Source: Cyanobium sp. Tous-M-B4 (GTDB lineage: Bacteria; Cyanobacteriota; Cyanobacteriia; PCC-6307; Cyanobiaceae). Taken from it: DNA of 64,000 nt. Shown here piece after piece: positions 52,941 to 62,055 of this stretch. The stretch covers positions 24,842 through 88,841 of the forward strand of contig NZ_JAGQBA010000008.1 of NCBI RefSeq assembly GCF_024345395.1. The letters run 5' to 3'. The notes beneath the pieces were generated by a model. That model was not told where the DNA came from, did no database searches, and was given only the letters and a program-made list of their open reading frames with translations. Each line of letters begins with the position of its first letter. Position 1 is the first letter of the stretch. Position numbers and translations under genes: made by a program.

Positions 52941-53066
52941 GTTGGTGCGGCGCTGTTGTCGCTGATCGCGATCACCACCTGCCCAGCTGAAAAAGAGCCA
53001 ATAACTCACAAGCGCCAGACCAGCTGCGACAACCAGAGCTGCCACCTGCTCAAGGCGTTTGATCAT
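52788..53066 (-). CDS. Possible small membrane protein, antisense to the Nif11 gene end
   Basis: 92 residues if real. The first ~45 look like a genuine protein: MIKRLEQVAALVVAAGLALVSYWLFFSW, one membrane helix after a basic start, then a charged segment DRDQRQQRRT. The rest is antisense to the Nif11-like gene and may be fortuitous read-through. Its start is 77 bp from the divergent ABC-F gene. A single-helix protein with a long tail is plausible, but support is only compositional. Confidence 0.4.
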   Translation of the reverse strand: MIKRLEQVAALVVAAGLALVSYWLFFSWAGGDRDQRQQRRTNSEPPASLHQPLLADAVIQAGNVGADLLGADRQAELLAQLNDSANGPRRIL

Positions 53067-53143
53067 GGCCGTCCCACAGGCAGGTGAGACGAGTCTGCAC
53101 CAGATGATTACCTAGCCGACCCCCGGCAGACAGGTCGCCAGGG

Positions 53144-54895
53144 ATGATGGAACTGGTCCCTAGACCCTTCTCCGTGCTCCGCCTCGAACGCCTCGGCAAG
53201 ATTTATCCCACCGGCGAGGTGCTGCGGGATGTCACCTGGGAGGTGAGGCCGGGGGACCGCATTGGCTTGGTGGGCGTCAACGGAGCTGGCAAGTCCACCC
53301 AGATGAAGATCATTGCCGGGCTGGAAGAGCCCAGCAGTGGCCTGGTGGTGAAGCAAGGCGAACCCCGCATTGCCTACCTGCAACAGGAATTCGACGTCGA
53401 TCCAGCCCGCACGGTGCGAGAGGAGCTGTTCCAGGCCTTCGGCGAAGCAGCTGAAGTGCTGATTCGCCAGCACCAGCTGGAGCACGAAATGGCCAGCGAG
53501 CAGGCCGCCAGCGACCCCGACCATCTTGACGAGCTAATCCACGAGCTAGGCCGGCTGCACAGCCGTTTCGAGGCGTTGCACGGCTACGAGCTCGACGCCC
53601 GCATCGACAAATTGTTGCCCACCATTGGCTTCAGTCCCGAGGGGGCCGAACAGCTGGTGGGGGATTATTCCGGCGGCTGGCAGATGCGCATCGCCCTCGG
53701 CAAAATCCTCCTCCAGGAACCGGATCTGCTGCTGCTCGACGAGCCCACCAACCATCTGGACGTTGAAACGATTCAGTGGCTCGAGGGCTATCTGGTCGAA
53801 CAAACCGCGGCCCTAGTGGTGATCAGCCACGACCGCACCTTCTTGGATCGGGTCTGCAACCAGATAGTGGAAACCGAACGGGGGGTATCGCGCACCTACC
53901 TGGGCAACTACAGCCAGCACCTAGAGCAGAAAGTCCTGGAGCGCGAAGCAACTCAGGCCGCATTTGATCGGCAACAAAAGGAGCTTGGAGCCCAGCAGGC
54001 CTACATCGACCGCTTTCGGGCCAGTGCTACCCGCTCCACCCAGGCCAAAAGCCGGGAGAAACTGTTGGAGAAAGTTGAGCGGGTTGAAGCTCCGCTCGAA
54101 GGTGTCGGCGGGCCGCGATTCCGCTTTCCCGAAGCACCACGCTCTGGGCGCCTGGTGGCAGACATCAAAAATCTGACCCACAGCTACGGCGAGCAGATTC
54201 TGTTTTTGGGTGCTGAGCTGGAGGTGGAACGGGGTGACCGCATCGCCTTTGTCGGGCCTAACGGCGCCGGTAAATCAACCCTGCTGCGGCTCATCATGGG
54301 CAGCGAAAAGCCCGAGGACGGCTGCGCCAGCCTCGGGGAGCACAACGTGATAGCGAACTACTTCGAGCAGAACCAGGCCGAAGCCCTAGACCTCTCCAAA
54401 ACCGTGATCAACACGATCTTCGAGGTGGTGCCCGACTGGACTCAGACCCAAGTGCGCTCGCTGCTAGGCAGCTTCTGCTTCAGCAACGAAAGCGTATTCA
54501 AGGAGGCCGGCAAGCTCTCTGGAGGAGAGAAAGCCAGGCTGGCGCTGGCATTAATGCTGCTCAGCCCCTGCAACCTCCTAGTTCTGGATGAGCCCACTAA
54601 TCACCTTGATATTCCAGCCAAGCAGATGCTGGAAGACGCGCTGATCGACTACGAAGGGGCGGCCTTGCTGGTGAGTCACGACCGCTATTTCATCTCCAGG
54701 GTGGCCAACCGGATCGTGGAGATTCGGGATGGCCAACTGGTACTCTACCGCGGCGATTATTCCTATTACCTCACCAAGAAAGAAGAGGAAGCTGGCCTGG
54801 CCCGGCAGGCCGAAGAAGCAGAACGCAAAGCGGCAAAACAGGCAGCCAACAAAGCCAAGCAGGCGTCTCGAAAATCCCAGTCAAAATCCAGCTGA
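53144..54895 (+). CDS. ABC-F family ATPase (EttA/Uup-like)
   Basis: 583 residues with two ABC domains and no membrane segments. Domain 1: Walker A GVNGAGKSTQMKII, signature YSGGWQMRIALGK, Walker B LLLLDEPTNHLDVE. A charged inter-domain linker (KELGAQQAYIDRFRASATRSTQAKSREK) follows. Domain 2: GPNGAGKSTLLRLIMG, LSGGEKARLALALMLL, LVLDEPTNHLDIP. The C-terminus is a Lys/Ala/Glu-rich coiled tail (KKEEEAGLARQAEEAERKAAKQ). ABC-F proteins act on the ribosome in translation. ATG 53144 is used; ATG 53147 or GTG at FSVLRLERL could be the true start. Confidence 0.93.
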   Translation: MMELVPRPFSVLRLERLGKIYPTGEVLRDVTWEVRPGDRIGLVGVNGAGKSTQMKIIAGLEEPSSGLVVKQGEPRIAYLQQEFDVDPARTVREELFQAFGEAAEVLIRQHQLEHEMASEQAASDPDHLDELIHELGRLHSRFEALHGYELDARIDKLLPTIGFSPEGAEQLVGDYSGGWQMRIALGKILLQEPDLLLLDEPTNHLDVETIQWLEGYLVEQTAALVVISHDRTFLDRVCNQIVETERGVSRTYLGNYSQHLEQKVLEREATQAAFDRQQKELGAQQAYIDRFRASATRSTQAKSREKLLEKVERVEAPLEGVGGPRFRFPEAPRSGRLVADIKNLTHSYGEQILFLGAELEVERGDRIAFVGPNGAGKSTLLRLIMGSEKPEDGCASLGEHNVIANYFEQNQAEALDLSKTVINTIFEVVPDWTQTQVRSLLGSFCFSNESVFKEAGKLSGGEKARLALALMLLSPCNLLVLDEPTNHLDIPAKQMLEDALIDYEGAALLVSHDRYFISRVANRIVEIRDGQLVLYRGDYSYYLTKKEEEAGLARQAEEAERKAAKQAANKAKQASRKSQSKSS

Positions 54896-55028
54896 CCAGC
54901 GCCGCCCGCAGCCTCCTGCCTCAGCAAGTACACAGAACTTCACCGCCGCTTAGGCAGGAAGACTCATTTCACTAGCCGCCTTGGTTTGGTGTGCATAGGC
55001 TGACAAGGAGTCGCCACCGCAGGAGATC

Positions 55029-55208
55029 ATGGGTAATGCACACATGGGCCCCAACGCCCAGGGCACCAGCTATCAAGTCGCCGGCTATCAGGAGACTGGC
55101 GGCCAAAGCGACGCTTTGGAGGTGTATTTCGAATGCATCACCACCTGCTCCCTAGACGACGGCGCCTGCGTGACGCGCTGCGTTGAAGAGCTGCGTGAAC
55201 AGCCCTGA
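55029..55208 (+). CDS. Small twin-CX3C protein
   Basis: 59 residues, with a good ribosome-binding site AGGAGA just upstream. The first 30 are Gly/Gln-rich (MGNAHMGPNAQGTSYQVAGY). The second half, EVYFECITTCSLDDGACVTRCVEEL, contains exactly four cysteines as C36-x3-C40-x6-C47-x3-C51, in a helix-loop-helix setting. This twin CX3C spacing is reminiscent of small helical-hairpin proteins stapled by two disulfides, or could bind a metal. Similar short proteins occur in picocyanobacteria, but I know of no function. It stands alone between the ABC-F gene and another small gene. Confidence 0.75.
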   Translation: MGNAHMGPNAQGTSYQVAGYQETGGQSDALEVYFECITTCSLDDGACVTRCVEELREQP

Positions 55209-55342
55209 GCCCAGATATCGGCCATCCCACCACCGCGTAACAGCAAATCAGCACAGGCAAGGCACCCTGTCGCAACCGCTACGCAAGCGAATGAAACAGT
55301 TTGTAGCGTTACGGGGTCAAACAGATACCTGTGGTGCGTGCC

Positions 55343-55570
55343 ATGTCTGAACCACTCGCCCTCAGTCTCGGCCAGCAGTTTGAGCTGGAGCGCATGAACC
55401 GGGCTATTGAAGCCACCGCCGATCCCCAGACTCTGCGAGGCATTGCCAAGCAGCTACTCCAGGCCTGGCATAGCCAAAAGGCGGCAACCCAGTGGGTGAT
55501 GCGTCAGCAACTCGGCGCACCAACCCAAGTTTCACCAAGCCTGGGCAGTCCGTGGGGGCAAGAGGCCTAG
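55343..55570 (+). CDS. Small hypothetical protein
   Basis: 75 residues from ATG 55343 ([23 protein letters not shown]). Helical core: [45 protein letters not shown], followed by a flexible tail. It resembles small conserved cyanobacterial proteins of unknown function. The 3' end overlaps the convergent htrA stop by four bases. An inverted repeat CGCTAC/GTAGCG about 40 bp upstream may be regulatory. Confidence 0.65.
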   Translation: MSEPLALSLGQQFELERMNRAIEATADPQTLRGIAKQLLQAWHSQKAATQWVMRQQLGAPTQVSPSLGSPWGQEA

Positions 55571-56703
55571 GGGGCTGGGGCTAATTGGGCTGGAATAACG
55601 GTTAACTGCATCAATTTTCCGGCCCTATTCACCCGAAGCGCCAAGCTTCCCCCCACCCCTGCCCTCTCCACCGCTGTCACCAGCTGGGAGGGGCTAGCAA
55701 TGGGCTGATCACCCACCGCGACGATTACATCGCCCTTTTGCAGGCCTGCCCGGGCCGCCGGTGAGGAAGCCTGTATCGCCATCACCCGCACGCCTTGATT
55801 CAGCCCAGCGCCATCACCGGCACGAACCCCGTCGAGACTTACGCCGATAACTGGGTGGCTGACGCGACCAGAGGTAAGCAATTGTCGGGCAATATCCCGG
55901 GCCCGGTTAATTGGAATGGCAAATCCCAAGCCTGCCCCAGGCCCGGTACGCACCAAGGTGTTAATACCGATCACCTCGCCATCAGCGTTTAGCAGTGGTC
56001 CACCTGAATTGCCCGGGTTAATTGCTGCATCGGTCTGAATCAGATCCAAGCGCTTGTCTGTGATGCCCAGCTTGCTGGCGTTGCGGTTGAGATTGCTGAT
56101 GATCCCCATGGTCACGGTGTTGTCCAACCCGTACGGGTTGCCTACGGCAATTGCCCACTCGCCCACTTGCAGGCTGTCGGAGTTGCCCAAGGGCGCTACT
56201 GGCCAGGGGCCATTGCCCGCCAACCTCACGACCGCCAGATCCGTGCGGCGATCAAGACCGACCACCGTGCCCTCAACCCGACGACCGCCCTGCAGCCCCA
56301 CGGTCACTCGGTCTGATTTCTCCACCACGTGGGCATTAGTCAAAATTAGGCCCTCAGCCTGAAAAATAAAGCCGCTTCCCTGACCCCGCTCTGTGCGCTG
56401 AGAGGGCTGCTGTTGCAGCTGGGGCATGCCAAAAAATTGGCGAAACAGAGGGTCGTTGAGCAGGCCACTGGGCAAACCTCCCGAAGCACCACCTGAGGCG
56501 GCCACGGTCCGTTCCGTGTCAATGGTCACCACCGCGGGTCCAGCGCGGCGGACGGCCGCCGCTACAAACGACTGGCGGTTCGAGCTGACTGAAGCTGCAC
56601 TCTGGGCAAGGGCGGCAGCGGCTGGCCAGGGGGCCGGGGGCGCCAGCAGAGCCATAACCACTAACCCCGAGCCCAGCCAGGGCAAGGCCCGCAAATCAGC
56701 CAT
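55567..56703 (-). CDS. HtrA/Deg trypsin-like serine protease with PDZ domain
   Basis: About 378 residues from ATG 56703. Signal/anchor region [22 protein letters not shown], then the protease domain: His125 in [12 protein letters not shown], Asp155 in [11 protein letters not shown], Ser233 in [12 protein letters not shown]. One PDZ domain near the C-terminus ([35 protein letters not shown]). It degrades or refolds damaged proteins in the periplasm or thylakoid lumen, like cyanobacterial HhoA/HhoB/HtrA. It is convergent with the small upstream gene and divergent from the next small membrane protein gene. Confidence 0.95.
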   Translation of the reverse strand: MADLRALPWLGSGLVVMALLAPPAPWPAAAALAQSAASVSSNRQSFVAAAVRRAGPAVVTIDTERTVAASGGASGGLPSGLLNDPLFRQFFGMPQLQQQPSQRTERGQGSGFIFQAEGLILTNAHVVEKSDRVTVGLQGGRRVEGTVVGLDRRTDLAVVRLAGNGPWPVAPLGNSDSLQVGEWAIAVGNPYGLDNTVTMGIISNLNRNASKLGITDKRLDLIQTDAAINPGNSGGPLLNADGEVIGINTLVRTGPGAGLGFAIPINRARDIARQLLTSGRVSHPVIGVSLDGVRAGDGAGLNQGVRVMAIQASSPAARAGLQKGDVIVAVGDQPIASPSQLVTAVERAGVGGSLALRVNRAGKLMQLTVIPAQLAPAP

Positions 56704-56834
56704 CACCACAAGATCCAACTAGTAAAACCGTAAGCAAGCAGCCAGCGGCTGCCTAGATCGTGATTTCCCTCCCAGTTCGGGCGCCACGGGCGGCCCAAAT
56801 CAGCCCTATTGTTAATAAATATTCTTTTAATTCC

Positions 56835-56966
56835 ATGGACACTGGGCGACTGCTAATTGCTTTTCTCGCCTTCGGTGCCGCCTGCAGCACCCTGTGGGCC
56901 TGGATGGTTGCCAATACCGGAGATGTTGCAGTCGTTGATCCCCAAACGGCTCGCTCCAGGCAATGA
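56835..56966 (+). CDS. Single-helix small membrane protein
   Basis: 43 residues from ATG 56835: MDTGRLLIAFLAFGAACSTLWAWMV, then a polar tail ANTGDVAVVDPQTARSRQ. One membrane helix. The frame is open upstream to 56760, but MDTGRLL follows an A/T-rich leader and is the natural start. It is 46 bp before the DUF2973 gene and probably in the same transcript. Function unknown. Confidence 0.55.
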   Translation: MDTGRLLIAFLAFGAACSTLWAWMVANTGDVAVVDPQTARSRQ

Positions 56967-57012
56967 TGGAACCGCGACACGCAACCACCCATCTGAGGCC
57001 AGCTTTACGGCC

Positions 57013-57318
57013 ATGAACACTGTGTTCTCCCAGCTTTTACCCCTGGTCTACGGGGCCTGCTTCGTATTACTGCTATGGCAAGCCTTCAAGGTGATGGGTC
57101 AGGGATTCCGAGCCATTCCCCGTCCAGGTGATCGAGATGCTGAGGGTGCGCCTTCAGCACAAGTACCCGAAATCAGGTCCAATCTCGACCGCACCGGGCG
57201 ACTCACCATCCATCCGGAGCTGCTTGATTCAGATGGTCAGATCACCCAGGAAGACCTGTTGACCGTGCGCTTCAGCGGCGACAACGAGCAAGCGGCTTAC
57301 CCAGGTGACCTCAGCTGA
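57013..57318 (+). CDS. DUF2973 domain-containing protein
   Basis: 101 residues from ATG 57013. An N-terminal membrane helix QLLPLVYGACFVLLLWQAF is followed by a soluble part with TGRLTIHPELLDSDGQITQEDLLTVRFSGD, the HPELLD...DLL.V pattern of DUF2973, found in cyanobacteria. Function unknown. It lies between two small genes on the same strand, all upstream of hrpB. Confidence 0.75.
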   Translation: MNTVFSQLLPLVYGACFVLLLWQAFKVMGQGFRAIPRPGDRDAEGAPSAQVPEIRSNLDRTGRLTIHPELLDSDGQITQEDLLTVRFSGDNEQAAYPGDLS

Positions 57319-57361
57319 ATAGGCTCTCCGTTGAGCAAGCGTTTTTCAGCGGAGACAGAAG

Positions 57362-57745
57362 GTGGATCAACGGACCCGAATAGTGGCTGCAGTGCTGACA
57401 AGTCTCAAGCTGCCACCTCGTTTTCGCCTCAAGCTGATCAAGGAAGATCCGATTCGGCTGGAGTTGAGCATCACTCCCGCCTACGGCAGGGATCCAATTT
57501 TGGTAGGTCTGGTTGAATCTCAGGATCTCGTTGCCCGTCGCGACCGAGAGGGGCGCATCCCCCGAGACCTGCAAGGCACCTGGGACTGGACTGTTCGCCA
57601 CGGCAAGGTGAGCACTGGGGGCTGGAATCCTTACCTGAAGGAGGCCTTGCAAACCATGTTTGAAACCGGCCTGCCGGCGATCGTTTACGAGGAGCTCACA
57701 GGCGAGGCCTACCACCCGGTGGATGGCATTCGCCACGTGCGCTGA
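57362..57745 (+). CDS. Conserved hypothetical protein upstream of hrpB
   Basis: 127 residues from GTG 57362. Soluble, mixed alpha/beta: IVAAVLTSLKLPPRFRLKLIKEDPIRLELSI, DPILVGLVESQDLVARRDREGRI, GTWDWTVRHGKVSTGGWNPYLKEALQTMFETGLPAIVYEEL. The family is not recognised by name, though it reads like a conserved protein. Its TGA is in the same reading frame as hrpB, whose likely CTG start lies 18 bp downstream, so hrpB translation is probably coupled to it. Confidence 0.65.
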   Translation: MDQRTRIVAAVLTSLKLPPRFRLKLIKEDPIRLELSITPAYGRDPILVGLVESQDLVARRDREGRIPRDLQGTWDWTVRHGKVSTGGWNPYLKEALQTMFETGLPAIVYEELTGEAYHPVDGIRHVR

Positions 57746-57763
57746 TTCCACCAGGAAAGCCCG

Positions 57764-60352
57764 CTGCCAACGCCCCCGCTCCCGATTGACGGCCTGCTGG
57801 CGCCGCTGCTCGAAGCCTGCAGGCCCGGGGCAACCGTGCTGCTCCAGGCACCCCCTGGAGCAGGTAAAACGACCCGGGTGCCCCTAGCTCTGCTGTCAGG
57901 ACTGAACCTGGAGCCGGGCAAGCCGGGTGACGCATCTGGCCGCATCTGGATGCTGGAACCCCGTCGCCTGGCAGCCAAAGCGGCAGCCCAAAGGCTGGCG
58001 GCCGAGCTCGGTGAGCCCCTCGGCCAGCAAGTTGGCTACAGCGTGCGGCTCGAATCCTGCATCTCAGCCGCCACCCGCCTGGAGGTGCTAACAGACGGCC
58101 TGTTTCTGCGGCGCTTGCAGGCAAACCCCGGCCTTGATCGGGTGGAGTGCCTGATCTTTGACGAATTCCATGAGCGCGGCGCCGACACCGACCTATCTCT
58201 TGCCCTGGTGCGTCAGGCCAGGGAGCTGCTGAGGCCAGAGCTGCGGCTGGTGCTGATGTCTGCCACCCTCAACCTGGCCCCGCTGGCGGAGCAGTTGCCT
58301 GGGGCCACCGTGCTGACTAGCGAAGGGCGTTGCTACCCGGTGGCAGTCAGCCACCAGCCACCGCGACCAGGCGAAAGGCTGGCGCAACAGGTGGTGCGCG
58401 CCCTTGAGCAGCACTGGCTAGAGCAGCGCGGCGACGGCGAAACGGTGCTGGTTTTCCTCCCAGGGCTAAAGGAGATCCAGGACTGCAGCAGGGCGATCGC
58501 CGCCACCGACTGGGGAAAGTCCACCCATGGGGTCGTGGAGTGCGTTCCCCTGCACGGCAACCTGACCCTGGAGACCCAAGGCCGCGCTATCGGCCCGGCC
58601 AGCAGCGCCGCGGGCAAGGTGGTGCTCGCCACTTCCATCGCTGAGAGTTCCCTCACCTTGGCTGGGGTAACCCTGGTGCTCGACAGTGGTCTGAGCCGCC
58701 GCAACCGCTTCGATCCGGGCAGTGGACTTGATGGCCTCGTCACCGTGCCCGCCAGCCAAGCCAGCGCTGAGCAACGGGCCGGACGGGCCGGTCGCCTGGG
58801 GCTAGGTCGCTGCCTGCGCCTTTGGTCGCCCGCTGAACAGCAGCGCCGTCCCGCTTTCGATCCACCGGAGTTGCTCGAGGTAGATCCCCTGCCCCTGGCC
58901 TTGCAACTGGCCCAGTGGGGCGATCCCCTTGGCAGGGACCTGCACTGGATCGACCCACCAGCACCTGCACACCTGCAGGAGGCCCGTCTGCAGCTCGACC
59001 AGCTTGGTGCCCTAGGCGCCAGCGGGCGGCTGAACAGCCACGGGCAGCACCTGGCCCAACTGGGGGTGCATCCGCGCCTCGCCCAGCTGCTACTGCTGGG
59101 CGAGCAACTTGGCCAACTGGAGCTGGCCTGCGGCCTGGCGGTGCTGCTAAGCGAGCGCGATCCGCTCAACCGTCAGGAGGCCGGCAGTGACCTGCTGCGG
59201 CGACTTGACTGGCTAGGGGAAGACCGCCCTGGCGATAGCTCCCAGCGCCGGCTGCGTCAGCTGCAAAGCCAGCTGCACCGCCAGGTCAGGCAACTAGGTG
59301 GTCAGGGTTCCAGCCCTACAGCTGCAATGCCTGTTGGCCGATCAGTAACCCTGTCAGAAGCGGCGGCCGCGCTAATTGCCGCCGCCTATCCGGAGCGGCT
59401 GGCCCTAGCCAGATCAGGCAAGCCCGGCCGCTACCTCCTCAGTGGCGGCCGCGGCGCCGTGCTCCATTCAGACGATCCCCTAGTGGCCTGCCCTGCTCTG
59501 GCCGTTGCCCAGCTGGATGGCCAAGGCCAGGACGCTCGCATCCAGCTAGCGATCCCCCTTGATATCAGCCAACTGCGGCAACTGGCGGAGCATCCCGGCG
59601 GGCAAGGCCAGGTCGCAGTGGAGGCGCGCTGGGATGGAGAAGGTCAACGGGTGCGCTGCGAGCGCTCCCTGCGGCTAGGGGCGCTGGTACTTGAGCGCCG
59701 CAGCTGGGGCGAAGCCGAACCGGCCTTGATTCGCAGCGCCCTGGTAGAGGGCCTGCGGCAGCTGGGACTGGAAGCTCTGCCATGGGATCCCGTTAGCCGC
59801 CAACTCCAGCAACGCCTCAGCCTGGCCCACCAGCACCTAGGCGACCCATGGCCCGACTGCAGCCCCCAGCTGCTACTTGAACAGCTAGATGAATGGCTCG
59901 GCCCCCACCTCAACGGCCTCCGCAGCCGCGACGACCTGCAGGGACTACCCCTAGGCGAAGCCCTCTGGGGCGACGCCCCCTGGAGCTTGCGTCCCCAACT
60001 CGATCAGCTGCTGCCAGTGGCCCTGACCGTGCCCTCTGGCCGCCAGGTCAAGCTCGACTACAGCAGCGGCCAGCCCGTGCTGGCAGTAAAGCTGCAGGAG
60101 CTATTCGGCGCTCGCACAAACCCAATGGTGCTCTCAGGCCAGCTAGCCGTGACCGTGCACCTGCTCACACCGGCCGGCCGGCCAGCAGCGATCACCCAGG
60201 ATCTGGCGGGCTTCTGGGAGCGCAACTATCCGGAGGTGCGCAAGGAGCTGCGCGGGCGCTACCCCCGTCACCCCTGGCCAGAAGACCCGTGCCAAGCCGA
60301 GGCGACGGCCCTTACCAAAGCGAGGCTGCAAAAGGGGAATCATCGAACCTGA
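57764..60352 (+). CDS. hrpB: ATP-dependent helicase HrpB, probable CTG start
   Basis: About 862 residues. DEAH/RHA-type helicase: Walker A QAPPGAGKTTRVPLALL, Walker B FDEFHERGADTDL, motif III MSATLNLAPL, motif V region SIAESSLTLAGVTLVLDSGLSR, motif VI QRAGRAGRLGLGRCLRLW. The HrpB C-terminal domain follows, with HPWPEDP at the end. The biological role in bacteria is poorly known. No ATG, GTG or TTG exists between the preceding in-frame TGA (57743) and GTG 57836, which is too close to Walker A. CTG 57764, seven bases after AGGA, gives LPTPPLPIDGLLAPLLEA and fits the family start; ATT 57785 is the alternative. Confidence 0.9.
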   Translation: MPTPPLPIDGLLAPLLEACRPGATVLLQAPPGAGKTTRVPLALLSGLNLEPGKPGDASGRIWMLEPRRLAAKAAAQRLAAELGEPLGQQVGYSVRLESCISAATRLEVLTDGLFLRRLQANPGLDRVECLIFDEFHERGADTDLSLALVRQARELLRPELRLVLMSATLNLAPLAEQLPGATVLTSEGRCYPVAVSHQPPRPGERLAQQVVRALEQHWLEQRGDGETVLVFLPGLKEIQDCSRAIAATDWGKSTHGVVECVPLHGNLTLETQGRAIGPASSAAGKVVLATSIAESSLTLAGVTLVLDSGLSRRNRFDPGSGLDGLVTVPASQASAEQRAGRAGRLGLGRCLRLWSPAEQQRRPAFDPPELLEVDPLPLALQLAQWGDPLGRDLHWIDPPAPAHLQEARLQLDQLGALGASGRLNSHGQHLAQLGVHPRLAQLLLLGEQLGQLELACGLAVLLSERDPLNRQEAGSDLLRRLDWLGEDRPGDSSQRRLRQLQSQLHRQVRQLGGQGSSPTAAMPVGRSVTLSEAAAALIAAAYPERLALARSGKPGRYLLSGGRGAVLHSDDPLVACPALAVAQLDGQGQDARIQLAIPLDISQLRQLAEHPGGQGQVAVEARWDGEGQRVRCERSLRLGALVLERRSWGEAEPALIRSALVEGLRQLGLEALPWDPVSRQLQQRLSLAHQHLGDPWPDCSPQLLLEQLDEWLGPHLNGLRSRDDLQGLPLGEALWGDAPWSLRPQLDQLLPVALTVPSGRQVKLDYSSGQPVLAVKLQELFGARTNPMVLSGQLAVTVHLLTPAGRPAAITQDLAGFWERNYPEVRKELRGRYPRHPWPEDPCQAEATALTKARLQKGNHRT

Positions 60353-60412
60353 GGGGCATGGGCAGATAAGGCACCTGCCTGCCCCAAACTGGATCTTTCC
60401 GGCAAGGCTGCC

Positions 60413-60589
60413 TTGGCCCGCTTTTACGTCAACAACCGTCGTGATGGCTCGCGCCTGCTTAGCAGCGCCCTAGTGATCTGCGTCGCAGGCCTGATTCGCT
60501 TTGATCATCCGATTGGGCGATCGGTAGCGCTGGTAGCAGGCCTGGTGAGCCTCTACTGGTGGATCTGCTACCGGCAGATCCAACCGTGA
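60413..60589 (+). CDS. Small membrane protein overlapping xseA
   Basis: 58 residues from TTG 60413: MARFYVNNRRDGSRLLSSAL, then two hydrophobic stretches (LVICVAGLI and SVALVAGLVSLYWWICY), ending RQIQP. Its TGA overlaps the GTG start of xseA (GTGA). Coding nature is supported by the sensible basic-then-hydrophobic layout and the coupling overlap. Function unknown. Confidence 0.6.
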   Translation: MARFYVNNRRDGSRLLSSALVICVAGLIRFDHPIGRSVALVAGLVSLYWWICYRQIQP

Positions 60590-61761
60590 CTGCGGCCGGG
60601 GATTTTTCAGGCATACCGCGCTATGGCGTCACAGAACTGAATTGCGCGGTGGCATCGCTGCTGGAGCGAGGCTTTGCACCTCGATTTCTGCTTGACGCAA
60701 CCGTGAGCCGGCCCCAGCTCAAAAAGGGACATCTCTGGATGACCCTGGTCGACGAGCAGGCATCAATTTCAGCAGTGGTTTGGGCCTCCCAACTGGCGAA
60801 GCTGACCTTCGTTCCCGAAGACGGAGATGGGGTCGTAGTGGTGGGCAAGCTCAATTTTTGGAGCAGCCGGGCAAGCCTCTGCGTTCAGGCACTCGACATC
60901 AGGCCGAGCCTGAGTTCGGTCCTGCGTCAGTTCGAACAGGTGCGGGAGCGGCTGGCCCTCGAAGGGTTATTGGATCAAGACCGCAAGCGCCCCCTACCAG
61001 CTTTCCCAAGGCGCATTGCCCTGCTCACGAGCTGTCCGAGTTCTGCCTTGGCCGACATGCTGCGCACCAGCGCCGAGCGCTGGCCAGCGACAGCAGTAGT
61101 CGTGGTGCCAATACCCGTACAAGGCCCCGTACACGAAGCCATCTGCCGGACCCTGGGACAGCTGAGCTCCCAAGTGGAGCAGTTGGGCATCGATGCGATC
61201 GTGATCGGCCGAGGCGGAGGCAGCCGCGAAGACCTAGCCGTGTTTGATAACGAAGAGCTGGCGCGATGTTTAGCCGCCTGCCCTGTGCCCGTAGTCAGTG
61301 GCATTGGCCACGAAGATGACACCACCGTTGCCGACCTGGTAGCGGACTACAGGGCCGCCACCCCCACCGCTGCCCTGGTGGCCCTATTGCCAGATCGCCG
61401 CGTAGCGGTTCAGACATTGCAGCAGCAGGGGAGACACCTACAGCAACTCGTCCAACTGAGGCTGCAAGGAGAGCGTCAGCGACTCACTCGGTATCGGGAG
61501 CGCCTAGCGGGGGTGCATCCACTCGCCCTAGTGACCTGTCGTCGCCAGTCCCTGGGGCATGCGCAGCAGCTGCTGCAGGCACTTTCGCCCGCACACCAGC
61601 TCAAGAGGGGCTTCTGCTTGCTGCGCAATGGCAAAGGGCTTGTGGTGCGCTCCGTGCAGCAACTAGAACAAGGGGGCGAAGTCATAGCCCAACTCACAGA
61701 TGGGCAGGCGAGCGCCGTGGTGCGCGAGATTCTGCATCAAGCTCCTGAGGCGAAGCTCTGA
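60586..61761 (+). CDS. xseA: Exodeoxyribonuclease VII large subunit
   Basis: 391 residues from GTG 60586 (MTAAGDFSGIPRYGVTELN). An N-terminal OB-fold (YGVTELNCAVASLLERGF, GHLWMTLVDEQASISAVVWASQ) and the catalytic domain IALLTSCPSSALADML, IDAIVIGRGGGSREDLAVFDNEELARCLAACPVPVVSGIGHEDDTTVADLVAD fit XseA. It degrades single-stranded DNA with XseB. The xseB gene begins 4 bp after its stop. It overlaps the stop of the small membrane protein gene. Confidence 0.95.
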   Translation: MTAAGDFSGIPRYGVTELNCAVASLLERGFAPRFLLDATVSRPQLKKGHLWMTLVDEQASISAVVWASQLAKLTFVPEDGDGVVVVGKLNFWSSRASLCVQALDIRPSLSSVLRQFEQVRERLALEGLLDQDRKRPLPAFPRRIALLTSCPSSALADMLRTSAERWPATAVVVVPIPVQGPVHEAICRTLGQLSSQVEQLGIDAIVIGRGGGSREDLAVFDNEELARCLAACPVPVVSGIGHEDDTTVADLVADYRAATPTAALVALLPDRRVAVQTLQQQGRHLQQLVQLRLQGERQRLTRYRERLAGVHPLALVTCRRQSLGHAQQLLQALSPAHQLKRGFCLLRNGKGLVVRSVQQLEQGGEVIAQLTDGQASAVVREILHQAPEAKL

Positions 61762-61765
61762 ACGG

Positions 61766-62041
61766 ATGCCTAAAGCAAAGGCCACAAGCAAAACAAAAGA
61801 AAATGAAAGCTTCGAAAGCGTTGGCGCCGATCTCTCATACAACGAAGCCCACACCGCCCTGCAACTGGCCTTATCAGCCCTGCAAGCCACGGACCTAGAT
61901 GTCGAAGCAATGACAGGTCTATACCGTCAAGCCCGCGCCTATTTGGATCGCTGTGAGGCGGTACTCGCCCATGTGGAACAGGAAGTAATGCTGTGGCAGG
62001 AAGGAGATATCGCGGTAGTCCCCTTTAATGAGCCCAACTAG
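61766..62041 (+). CDS. xseB: Exodeoxyribonuclease VII small subunit
   Basis: 91 residues from ATG 61766. A Lys/Thr-rich start (MPKAKATSKTKENESF) precedes the helical XseB core: LSYNEAHTALQLALSALQATDLDVEAMTGLYRQARAYLDRCEAVLAHVEQEVMLW. Several XseB helices bind along one XseA. Its position directly after xseA confirms the call. Confidence 0.9.
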   Translation: MPKAKATSKTKENESFESVGADLSYNEAHTALQLALSALQATDLDVEAMTGLYRQARAYLDRCEAVLAHVEQEVMLWQEGDIAVVPFNEPN

Positions 62042-62055
62042 AATCAACTCAAATC

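Noticed and set aside
54914..54961. CCTGCCT...AGGCAGG inverted repeat after the ABC-F gene as a terminator
   Set aside because: The loop is about 30 bases and no T run follows, so it is not a convincing terminator.
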